Assembly (NCBI GenBank): GCA_934663775.1
Contig: CAKUKU010000003.1
Location: 105,549-169,548, forward strand
DNA length: 64,000 nucleotides
Direction: 5' to 3'
Origin: an uncultured Ellagibacter sp.
Lineage (GTDB): Bacteria; Actinomycetota; Coriobacteriia; Coriobacteriales; Eggerthellaceae
Position 1 is the stretch's first letter, and each line of letters opens with the position of its first letter. The position numbers and the translations under genes were made by a program. A model generated the notes under the pieces. That model had not been told where the DNA came from, made no database searches, and saw only the letters and a list, made by a program, of their open reading frames with translations. This document shows, in pieces, positions 18,262-25,908 of the stretch.

Positions 18262-19217
18262 GATTCGGTATTGCAAGCGGCTTTCTGTGGGGTTTGGACA
18301 CCGTCATCTTGGGAATAGCCCTCACGATGGGGGCGTTCATCGGCACGCCTGAGGCCATCGCCTTTGCGGCGATTGCGAGTTCGTTCATGCACGATGCGGC
18401 ATGCGCCATCTGGCTTTTCCTGTACATGGGGGTGCGTCGGCGTCTTGGCGACACGCTTCGGGCCCTAAAGACCAGAAGCGGCAAGGTCGTCATGTTGGGC
18501 GCCCTTTTGGGCGGGCCGTTGGGCATGACGGGCTATGTGATCGCCATCAACAACATCGGCGCGGGCTATACCGCGATCATCTCCGCTTTTTATCCAGCGT
18601 TCGGTACCTTCATGGCGTTTATCCTGCTGAAGGAGCGCATGAGGCCGCGCCAACTCGTCGCGCTTGCCTGCGCGCTTGCGGGTGTCATGGTGATGGGGTA
18701 CGCCACTTCGGGCGACGCGACGGTCGGGAATGCGGCGCTTGGCTTGGGCGGCGCGATCGTGTGCGTCGTCGGTTGGGGCAGCGAGGCGGTGCTATGCGCT
18801 TGGGGCATGCGCGACGACGCAGTCGACAACGAGACGGCGCTGCAGATTCGCGAAACGACGTCGGCCCTCGTGTATGCTGTGGTGGTGCTACCGGCGTTCG
18901 GCGCGTGGGCGTTCACAGCGAGTGCGCTGCCGTCGATTTCCACTGCCGTTGTAGTGTTGTCCGGCCTCGCAGGCGCGGCATCGTATTTGTTCTACTACAA
19001 GGGCATTGCGACCATCGGCGCGGCGCGCTGCATGGCGCTCAACATCACGTACTCCGCTTGGGCTGTCGTGTTCGGGCTCGTGCTTCTGGGGAGCGTGCCG
19101 ACTGTCGTGCAGATCGTATGCTGCCTGGTCATCATGGTGGGCACGGTGCTCGCGGCATGCGATTGGGACGAGCTTTTCGGTCGCAAGAAGACCCCTCTGC
19201 CCGAGGACGCGTCGTAG
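18258..19217 (+). CDS. licB: LicB-type choline permease, DMT superfamily
   Basis: 319 residues forming about ten helices in two five-helix EamA-like halves. It begins FGIASGFLWGLDTVILGIAL, the LicB-type start, and contains GPLGMTGYVIAINNIGAGYT and YPAFGTFMAFILLKERM typical of drug/metabolite transporters. The ATG overlaps the kinase stop (ATGA) with GAGGAGAGGGG upstream. In lic loci of other bacteria LicB imports choline for the LicA kinase. It is the last gene of the operon; no clear terminator follows. Confidence 0.85.
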   Translation: MRFGIASGFLWGLDTVILGIALTMGAFIGTPEAIAFAAIASSFMHDAACAIWLFLYMGVRRRLGDTLRALKTRSGKVVMLGALLGGPLGMTGYVIAINNIGAGYTAIISAFYPAFGTFMAFILLKERMRPRQLVALACALAGVMVMGYATSGDATVGNAALGLGGAIVCVVGWGSEAVLCAWGMRDDAVDNETALQIRETTSALVYAVVVLPAFGAWAFTASALPSISTAVVVLSGLAGAASYLFYYKGIATIGAARCMALNITYSAWAVVFGLVLLGSVPTVVQIVCCLVIMVGTVLAACDWDELFGRKKTPLPEDAS

Positions 19218-19439
19218 GGGACGGCACGGGGAGCGGGGAGCGGACCAGTGCCCGCTGCCTTCGGAAGTGCGAGGTCTCGCGGCCCTGCGCACGCTGACTT
19301 CGGGAGTGCGAGGTCTCGCGACTTTGCCCGTGTCGCCGATAGCGACGCTCGATGGTGCGCCTACTCGAGCTTGCCGTGGGTGAATCCGCCATACGGCCAG
19401 CTACCCCTCCCCTCGTCTTTTCTCGAAATCGGCTCGTCA
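19218..19439. repeat. Intergenic DNA with a 22-bp direct repeat
   Basis: TTCGGAAGTGCGAGGTCTCG at 19260 recurs at 19299 with one change (both copies continue CG), a period of 39 bases. No gene or terminator is visible in this stretch. It begins the ~1 kb accessory gap after the lic operon. Confidence 0.45.
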
Positions 19440-19580
19440 TGGACAAAAAAGGGCGATATGCGAATAGTATCGAGTGGCTAACTTCATTTTGAAAAATCCG
19501 ACCTGGGGATATGCCGGCAGAAGCACAATCGGGCGGTCTCATTCGGGCACGAGGACTCACAAATCGACGATTTTTGTCCA
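19440..19580. repeat. 141-bp palindromic repeat element, copy A
   Basis: It begins TGGACAAAAA and ends TTTTTGTCCA, a perfect 10-bp terminal inverted repeat, with weaker complementarity continuing inward. A second copy of exactly the same length is at 21428 in the same orientation and about three-quarters identical by eye. The shared core includes GACCTGGGGA, then CGGCAGAAG. Partial similarity extends outward to about 19415 and 19610. It looks like a MITE-like or REP-like hairpin element; no coding capacity. Confidence 0.75.
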
Positions 19581-19610
19581 CCGAATCCCGTTTTTTGAAA
19601 AGAAGATCAA

Positions 19611-20257
19611 TGCGAGGGAAGGACGGATGGCGTCGGGGGCGTCCCAATCTATGACGCACGAAGGGCCATCGTCGATGTCGCGGCTGCGCCTCGAACCGTG
19701 CTGCCGAATGCCTCGTTCCGACATTTCCTCATGCGCCAGCGTCCGCATCCCGCGCATTCCTTGCTACTCCAGTACACCCTAGCTCTGCTCCTCGTTGCTC
19801 TTGCTTTTCACGCGCCCTGGCGCCCACATCGCCTCATGTTCCAATGGACGCATCGCCGCTGCTTCCGCATGCTCCAGCGACCGAACTGAACTCCGCTCTT
19901 CCGCACCCCTCTTTGAAATTGGGGAGATCGTTCTAGTCACGCTTACGCCCGAGCGCTCCTATCGTATATCGCTACTCTGACATGCCCTGACGCCCGCGTT
20001 CCCCGCGTGCCCCTTGTTCCTTTGGCGCGCTCCGGTGTCCGTCTCGGGCTCCGCAATTTCGCGCATACCGTATTCCTCGTCCCCCGGTAATTCCGCCTGT
20101 ATCGCATTCCTCTGCGGTCCTGCTCATTCTTCTGGCAAATATGCTGCGTGCTATTTGCTTATTCCTGGCAACTATCTGGCAGATTTTCAACGGGATTTCG
20201 GTGGGAAATTACCTAGTATCCAACATAAATCTGACAAGATATAACACCAGGTAAATA
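19611..20257. other. Gene-free stretch before the DUF559-like gene
   Basis: I see no convincing gene here: frames lack codon bias and ribosome sites. Near the right end three TGGCA-containing motifs (around 20130-20185) and a TATAAC box (20240-20245) precede the nuclease-like gene and may be its promoter region. Confidence 0.4.
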
Positions 20258-21289
20258 ATGGAAAAATCAATCTGGAAATCTCGTTGCGCGCGTGTTATGG
20301 TGCTTCCCATGGCGCTCTTCTTCGATGGCATATCGGCACTTGATTGCTACCGCGCGATGAACTTAGCGGGGGCGCCTGTCGGCGCGCCGAAGCGTTACGC
20401 TCGCGAGTTTGCGGCAAGCTCTCCGGATGTGGCAAGCATGGAGGACGCTCGAAAATCGTTTCCAAGTCTCGCTTCGCCTCGCCTTCTCGTAAGCGAACCG
20501 TCGAAGCGTTGCCGAATTCGGGATGTTAAGTGTCGCGTCCTTGGGTCGCCTATTCCAAACGGAGCTTTTGTCTCCTTGGGTTGTGGCTTGTATGCGTGTT
20601 CGCCGTCGTTTGCATTTGTCCGCTCAGCGGTTGAACTCGACTTCGCTGAGCTGGTCCTGCTGGGTTACGAGATAACGGGCAGCTATCGCTTGAATTCGAA
20701 CTCTGAACAGGGATTCTTCTCGTCGCCACCGCTCGTAACCCACTCGGCACTGCTCTCGATTTCCTCCCAAGGCTGCCTGTTTGGTGCGAATAAGGCGAGA
20801 AACGCTTTGCGGTTTGTTTCTTCGGGATCTGCCTCGCCGATGGAAACAGTTCTCGCTACGTTGCTTTCAATGCCGAAGGCGAAGGGCGGATACGGATTGC
20901 CGTTGCCGCAGCTTAATGCAACGATCGAAGTTCCAAAGGGGGATTGGAGGGTTGCGTACGGAAGGCAATTCCGGTGCGATTTGCTATGGTCGGGGGCGAA
21001 TCTTTGCGTCGAGTACGATAGCGACATGTTTCACACTGGTTCGCAGAAGATCGCGCACGATGCGAGACGGCGAAATGCCCTCGCATCCCTTGGTCTCACG
21101 GTTATCACGGCAACAAGGAGCCAGGTGACAAGCATTCCCGGGTTGGATCAACTTGCATCTCAGGTGGCGAAGGGGATTGGTGTGCGATTACGCATGGAGC
21201 GCGTGAATCGTAAGGCTCAGCGGGCACTTCTCGACTGCACAGTGGGCGGCTCGCGATCGCCTCGGCGAGCGTCGCTAATTTTGCAATAG
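20258..21289 (+). CDS. DUF559/Vsr-like nuclease-fold protein of the accessory genome
   Basis: 343 residues. The N-terminal half resembles the leader of AbiEi-like/DUF559 proteins, with ACSPSFAFVRSAVELDFAEL and LLGYEITGSYRL. The C-terminal ~110 residues carry FRCDLLW, CVEYDSDMFH and DARRRNALASLGLTVITATR, matching the order of acidic, His and Arg residues of DUF559 domains in the PD-(D/E)xK superfamily. DNA cleavage is inferred, not shown. The start follows AGGTAAATA. The region is less GC-rich, the gene stands alone, and 141-bp palindromic repeats lie on both sides, suggesting transfer. Role could be defence, mobility or regulation. Confidence 0.7.
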   Translation: MEKSIWKSRCARVMVLPMALFFDGISALDCYRAMNLAGAPVGAPKRYAREFAASSPDVASMEDARKSFPSLASPRLLVSEPSKRCRIRDVKCRVLGSPIPNGAFVSLGCGLYACSPSFAFVRSAVELDFAELVLLGYEITGSYRLNSNSEQGFFSSPPLVTHSALLSISSQGCLFGANKARNALRFVSSGSASPMETVLATLLSMPKAKGGYGLPLPQLNATIEVPKGDWRVAYGRQFRCDLLWSGANLCVEYDSDMFHTGSQKIAHDARRRNALASLGLTVITATRSQVTSIPGLDQLASQVAKGIGVRLRMERVNRKAQRALLDCTVGGSRSPRRASLILQ

Positions 21290-21427
21290 GCAGTTTCATC
21301 CTCGGCTGCTATTGCGTGTTTCGGAAGGATGCTTCTGGGCTTTGTTCGTCATGGAACAAGATTGTTCCGCAAAGCGTCGGTTAATGCCAATCTGGTCGCC
21401 TTCTTTCTCTCTTGGAATCGCCCGTCG

Positions 21428-21568
21428 TGGACAAAAAGGGTCGATATGTGAGGACTGTCAGAAGGCTAGCTTCCTTTCAGAAAAATTGACCTGGGGAAAT
21501 GTCGGCAGAAGTGCGAGCGAGCGGTTACCTTCGGAATCGAGGACTCACATATCGGCATTTTTTGTCCC
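21428..21568. repeat. 141-bp palindromic repeat element, copy B
   Basis: TGGACAAAAAGGGTCGATAT at the left pairs with ATATCGGCATTTTTTGTCC at the right through a nearly perfect 28-bp inverted repeat that also includes GTGAGGACT/GGACTCAC. Length and orientation match copy A at 19440; internal sequence is about three-quarters the same. Outside similarity reaches roughly 21403-21596. No gene lies in 21290-21783 apart from this element. Confidence 0.75.
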
Positions 21569-21783
21569 TCGCACCTCGTTCTCCGAGAAGAAAGGTGAGA
21601 AGAAGGGTGGTCGGCAGTTCCGGCTATGGTCCTTGATAAGCCACAAACCAGGACGCGCCTTCTTTTTCTGGTGGGCAACGATTTCGCTGATGGCCCTTGA
21701 CGCATCACAAATCGAAAACCGCATGCCGTGCTTCTCGAGAAAAATGGCAGTGGGGAAAGGGCTAGCCTGGGGTGGCGCTTCCC

Positions 21784-22737
21784 TTACACGGGGTATTGCT
21801 CCAGGTAGTCGGCGTGATTCTCTTCGAGATATCGATCGAGCAATCTCACGGCGTGTCGCACGCGTGGCTTTTGGCGAATGTGCTTAGGATAAAGAAATCC
21901 CACGTAGCTCATGGATTCCGGGGTCGAGAGGGGCACGAAGGCGAGGCCGTCTGTCGGCATGGCTGCGTCCTTGAGCGCAAGGTGATAGCTGAACGAGTCC
22001 AGGAATGCCACGGCGTCATCGCGCGAATGAACGAAGCGGATGAGCATGCGCGGGCTTGCGACGCTCATCCTCACCTTCTGCAGCGGATAATCGCGAAACA
22101 GCCACTCGATCTGCTGCGTTGCCTCCCGCGAGGCGTCTGTCGCGCAGGGTGCGCTCGCCACCTCGCGTCGACGAAGGGACTCTCTTCGGGCATACGATGA
22201 CGTCGCATGGCAGATGACGCCCAATTGCGTGCGAAGGACGGGGTCGAACGCAAGCTCCGTGCTCGCGATGAAGTCAAGCGCGCTGTTGGCGTGAAGGTCG
22301 ACAAACCCGAGGTCAGTGCCGTCCGACAGGCACGTGCGCGAGACGATTTTCTCGAAAGGCTCCTCGATATACGAGCACCGCGCGAGCAGGTCGACGTACG
22401 CCTGCGTCGCCGAGGCTATTTGCGCCGAGTAATGCGTGACATGGATATTGAAGGGGTCCTCTTCCCGTTTCTGTTCCTCGTCGGGGTTGTAAAGTGTATC
22501 GAGGAATTCCCCGTAGTCGGCAGTCACCTTCTGCGCAAACGCGAGAAAGCTTTTCCCCGTTGGCGTTAACGTGACGCCTTTGCGGCTTCGTTCGAGAAGT
22601 TTTGTCGATAGCTCGCGTTCAAGCGAGGTGATCGCCTTGTTCAGTCCCTGCTGAGATACGGCGAGTCGCTTTGCGGCGCCGTAGAAGGATTTCACCCGGG
22701 CGACCTCTTCGAAGTATCGAATCGTCTCGATGTTCAT
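21784..22737 (-). CDS. LysR family transcriptional regulator
   Basis: 317 residues. The winged helix-turn-helix is residues ~1-60 (IRYFEEVARVKSFYGAAKRL, SQQGLNKAITSLE), followed by a periplasmic-binding-like effector domain. It is divergent from the molybdopterin oxidoreductase gene, the usual arrangement for a LysR activator of the adjacent operon, so it probably controls that enzyme in response to its substrate. A GGAGCGAGCGAAC site precedes the ATG. Effector unknown. Confidence 0.9.
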   Translation of the reverse strand: MNIETIRYFEEVARVKSFYGAAKRLAVSQQGLNKAITSLERELSTKLLERSRKGVTLTPTGKSFLAFAQKVTADYGEFLDTLYNPDEEQKREEDPFNIHVTHYSAQIASATQAYVDLLARCSYIEEPFEKIVSRTCLSDGTDLGFVDLHANSALDFIASTELAFDPVLRTQLGVICHATSSYARRESLRRREVASAPCATDASREATQQIEWLFRDYPLQKVRMSVASPRMLIRFVHSRDDAVAFLDSFSYHLALKDAAMPTDGLAFVPLSTPESMSYVGFLYPKHIRQKPRVRHAVRLLDRYLEENHADYLEQYPV

Positions 22738-22780
22738 GTTCGCTCGCTCCTATACACAACCAAACATTGCATAAAAGACA

Positions 22781-22786
22781 ATTATA
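22781..22786 (-). promoter_or_regulatory. -10 box of the lysR gene
   Basis: A perfect TATAAT on the minus strand lies 44 bases before the lysR start; the -35 is weak. On the plus strand CATAAT near 22817 could be the -10 of the oxidoreductase operon. The gap between the genes would hold LysR boxes, but I could not fix a clear T-N11-A site. Confidence 0.45.
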
Positions 22787-22934
22787 GGCTTCTTTCGGTT
22801 GCTGTAGTTCCTTCTCATAATGAACTTAGGGTGAATGAGGGCCGTCCATTCCGCCCGCCGCAGGCTGCATGCATCTTGCGTCGGGAATTTGGGCGGGATG
22901 TCGCCAAGCAGGAGAAAACGAGAGGAGCCTAATC

Positions 22935-25331
22935 ATGACGCAAGGGGAGTCGTTCGTCTACACCTGTTGTCCCGGGTGGGGCGATCATGAGTTCTGCGCG
23001 ATCAAGACGATCGTCAAAGACGGCAAGATCGTGCGTACCGAGAAGCCGAGCTACACCGGCGCGGAGGCGAACGAGGGCTACATCTGCCAGAAAGGCATCA
23101 TGTCGTGCCGCCAGCCGTACAATCCGAAGCGTTTGCTGCATCCGCTGAAGCGCGCGGGCGAGCGCGGCGAGGGCAAGTGGGAGGAAATCAGCTGGGACCA
23201 GGCGCTCGATGAGATCGCCGCGAAGCTTCTGCAGCTGCGCGACGATTATGGCCCCGAGTCGCTCGCCATGTGGGATGTGGTGGCGTCGGTGCCGCCTTCG
23301 CAGGGACTCGCCGCCGTGTTGAGCTCGCGGTTCATGGGGCTTTGGGGCGCGACCGACCCCATTCAGGGGTACGGCCTCGACAACGGGCCGTTCTATGCGG
23401 CGTTCTTCGACATGGGCGACTTCTACAAGTACATGACGACCGATCCCGCGAACTTCGATACGTCGGATTACATCATCGTGTGGGGCGCCAACCCTATCGA
23501 AAACCAGCAGCGCATCGCAAAGCACCTGGTGGAGGCGCGTTCAAACGGTGCGAAGATCGTCGACATCGGGCTTTTGTTCGACGGCACGGCGGGCTTTGCC
23601 GACGAGTTTATCCCTGTGAAGCCGGGCTCCGATCCGGCGCTTTCCCTTACCATGGCGAACCTCATCATTCAGGAGAAGCGTTACAACGAGAACTTCCTTT
23701 TGTCCTACACGGTGGCGCCGTTCCTCGTGCGCGACGACACGGGCGAGTTCCTTCGCGATGCAGAAGGAAACTACCTGGTATGGGATGCTGACGCCGGAGC
23801 TGCGGCGCCCATGACCCCTGGCGAGCAGGCGTCTCCTGTGGCGCACATGGAGCTCGACGGCGCGCATGAGGTCGACGGCGTGGCGTGCAGGACCGCGTTC
23901 GCGTGCCTGCGCGAGCACGTGGCAACCTATACGCCCGAGTGGCAGGAAGGGGTCACGGGCGTCGCCCCCGAAGTGGTCAGGCGCCTTACTAACGAATACG
24001 TTGCAGCCCCGAATGCCTACATCTTCGGCGCGCTGGGGCTCCGCTATCAGAACCAGGGCGAAAGCTACCGTTCGTTCTATCTGCTCGGCATGTTGACGGG
24101 CAACTTGGGTCGCCCCGGCGCCGGCGTCACGAGCGAGATGCTGCCGGCCGGATTCCCGATGATCTTCAACGACCCGCCCATCACGATGCCGCTTGGCCGC
24201 GAGGGCTACAAGGCGAAGATGCTGCGCCAAAACGAGTTCATCAACCAGGTGAAAAGCCAGGAGCCGTACCCGATCAAAGCGTTTTGGGTGATCGCGGGCA
24301 ACCCGGTGCACAACTGCCCGAACCGCGGTCTGTGGATCGACGAGATATTCCCGCAGATGGAGCTCATCGTCGACGTGGACATCTGGATGACCGACACAGG
24401 CCAGTATGCCGACTACGTGCTGCCCGACTGCATGCCGTTCGAGCGCTATGAGCTGGTGGCATCGGCGGCGTACAACCACATCGTCTTGCAGGAGCCGGCA
24501 ATCGAGCCGCAGGGCGAGGCGCGCGACCCCACGTTCCTCTACAGCGAGCTTGCGAAGCGCGTGGGCTTGGGCGAGTACTTCGACAAGACGGCGGAGGAAT
24601 GGATCGAGGTTCGCATCCAGTCGAAGTGGCCGATGATCGCGGGCATCCAGCCGCCGCTCACCTACGAGCGCCTGAAGAAGGAGAAGCTTGTGCGTGCGGC
24701 AACGCCCCCAGTGAACTGGGACCCGTTCATGGGGCTGCAGTTCAACACGCCCTCCAAGCGCCTTGAATTCTACTGTGAGCGACTGCTTCCCGTTGGGGCG
24801 CAGATGGCGGCGTATCGCGAGCCGCTTGAAGCGCCTACGCCGATGAGCTTGGGGAACGGAACCGCGAAGGGGAGGTACCACTTCTTCAGCGGCCGCCAGC
24901 GCTTCTTCATGCAATCGATGTTCACCGACGACCCGGTCATGGCCGATCTGTCGGGCGGATATCCGACGGGCCGCATGAACCCGGCGGACGCGCAGGCGGA
25001 AGGCATCAAAGACGGCGACAAGGTGGAAATCTACAACGAACGCGGGCACGTGACCATAGAGATGAAGCTCGACCAGCAGATTCCCCCGGGAACCGTGCAG
25101 TGCTGGTTCGGTTGGCGCCACGATGCGTTCGAGGACGGCATGTACTCCGAGCTCATCCCAGCGCTCGGTAGCGACTATACGCTCAACGATGTGTCCAAAC
25201 ATTGGGACAGCTGCGTGCGGGCGATCGGCGGTTTCCAGCCTGGGTTCGGCACTGGCGGCATCGGCGGCATGGCGGGTGCCTGGGATACGATTTGGGATTG
25301 CGCATGCGACGTGCGCAAGGTCGAGGAATAG
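22935..25331 (+). CDS. Molybdopterin oxidoreductase, DMSO reductase family, cytoplasmic
   Basis: 798 residues; ATG at 22935 after AGAGGAGCC. No TAT signal is present, so it should be cytoplasmic. The N-terminal Fe-S region has C11, C12, C21 and C51 (YTCCPGWGDHEFC, then GYICQKG), a wider spacing than the usual C-x2-C-x3-C. Molybdopterin-binding blocks follow (YIIVWGANPIENQQ, FWVIAGNPVHNCPNRG), and the C-terminal MopB domain has GRQRFFMQS and the NPADAQAEGIKDGDKVEIYN stretch. The partner is the 4Fe-4S protein next door. The pairing resembles pyrogallol-transhydroxylase or catechol-dehydroxylase-like enzymes of gut anaerobes; substrate is unproven. The Mo ligand is not certain. Confidence 0.85.
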   Translation: MTQGESFVYTCCPGWGDHEFCAIKTIVKDGKIVRTEKPSYTGAEANEGYICQKGIMSCRQPYNPKRLLHPLKRAGERGEGKWEEISWDQALDEIAAKLLQLRDDYGPESLAMWDVVASVPPSQGLAAVLSSRFMGLWGATDPIQGYGLDNGPFYAAFFDMGDFYKYMTTDPANFDTSDYIIVWGANPIENQQRIAKHLVEARSNGAKIVDIGLLFDGTAGFADEFIPVKPGSDPALSLTMANLIIQEKRYNENFLLSYTVAPFLVRDDTGEFLRDAEGNYLVWDADAGAAAPMTPGEQASPVAHMELDGAHEVDGVACRTAFACLREHVATYTPEWQEGVTGVAPEVVRRLTNEYVAAPNAYIFGALGLRYQNQGESYRSFYLLGMLTGNLGRPGAGVTSEMLPAGFPMIFNDPPITMPLGREGYKAKMLRQNEFINQVKSQEPYPIKAFWVIAGNPVHNCPNRGLWIDEIFPQMELIVDVDIWMTDTGQYADYVLPDCMPFERYELVASAAYNHIVLQEPAIEPQGEARDPTFLYSELAKRVGLGEYFDKTAEEWIEVRIQSKWPMIAGIQPPLTYERLKKEKLVRAATPPVNWDPFMGLQFNTPSKRLEFYCERLLPVGAQMAAYREPLEAPTPMSLGNGTAKGRYHFFSGRQRFFMQSMFTDDPVMADLSGGYPTGRMNPADAQAEGIKDGDKVEIYNERGHVTIEMKLDQQIPPGTVQCWFGWRHDAFEDGMYSELIPALGSDYTLNDVSKHWDSCVRAIGGFQPGFGTGGIGGMAGAWDTIWDCACDVRKVEE

Positions 25332-25340
25332 GGGATCGAC

Positions 25341-25739
25341 ATGGACGAGAAGACGATTCTGGTGAACCTGCAGCGATGCACGGGATGCTGGACCTGCTCC
25401 CTTGCTTGCAAGGTGGGAAACGGCCTCCCCGACGAGAAATTTTGGCTGACGGTGCGCACGGAAGGCAGCGGCGAGGGCATCGATCGGCCCGCGGGTGTGT
25501 GGCCTGACCTGCACATGAGCTGGATTCCCATCTGGTCGAAGAGCTGCGTGCGCTGCGGCGGGCGGCTGGCGGAGGGCGAGCTTCCCTACTGCGTGAACGC
25601 ATGCCCGAACGGGGCGCTTTCCATCGGCGATGCCGCTGCGGGGGAATGCGAGGAGCTGCGGCAGCGGGGCTTCCGCATCTTCAAGCTTCCCGCCTGGGAA
25701 AACTCCGCCGACAACGTGGTGTACGCGTCGAAGGGGTAG
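25341..25739 (+). CDS. 4Fe-4S electron-transfer subunit of the molybdoenzyme
   Basis: 132 residues. CTGCWTCSLAC (C13, C16, C19, C23) and CVRCGGRLAEGELPYC followed by VNACP give eight cysteines, enough for two [4Fe-4S] clusters. It is shorter than the four-cluster DmsB type and resembles the small subunits of soluble molybdoenzymes. It begins ten bases after the oxidoreductase and surely forms a complex with it. No membrane anchor subunit follows, so electrons must come from or go to a soluble carrier. Confidence 0.88.
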   Translation: MDEKTILVNLQRCTGCWTCSLACKVGNGLPDEKFWLTVRTEGSGEGIDRPAGVWPDLHMSWIPIWSKSCVRCGGRLAEGELPYCVNACPNGALSIGDAAAGECEELRQRGFRIFKLPAWENSADNVVYASKG

Positions 25740-25774
25740 CGAGGGTTGGGGTGAGGCCCAAAACCTGAGGCTGG

Positions 25775-25814
25775 GGGCTCCCCGAATGGCCAGGCATTGC
25801 CGTTCGGGGAGCCC
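25775..25814 (+). terminator. Strong hairpin after the molybdoenzyme operon
   Basis: GGGCTCCCCGAA pairs with TTCGGGGAGCCC and the stem continues to about 16 bp around a short loop. No T run follows, so it is either a U-less terminator or a 3' stabilising structure. Confidence 0.6.
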
Positions 25815-25891
25815 TATCCAGGACCGCTGTGCATCTTCATTCGGAATCCGCTTGCTTTCGCGAGTTCGAGGGCGGGCGTTCCCATCGGTGC

Positions 25892-25908
25892 TGCTATACT
25901 TTCGAACC
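25892..25908 (+). promoter_or_regulatory. Extended -10 promoter giving a probable leaderless mRNA
   Basis: TGCTATACT (25892-25900) is an excellent extended -10. Only eight bases separate its last T from the ATG at 25909, and no Shine-Dalgarno sequence is present, so transcription should start at or next to the start codon. Confidence 0.6.

Noticed and set aside
20258-21289. AbiE-type toxin-antitoxin pair
   Set aside because: The protein has partial AbiEi-like features but no AbiEii nucleotidyltransferase gene lies next to it.
21597-21751. Minus-strand fragment reading TAIFLEKHGMRFSICDASRA as a decayed gene
   Set aside because: It looks protein-like over about 45 codons but has no start, no recognisable family and runs into the palindromic repeat, so I do not call it a pseudogene.
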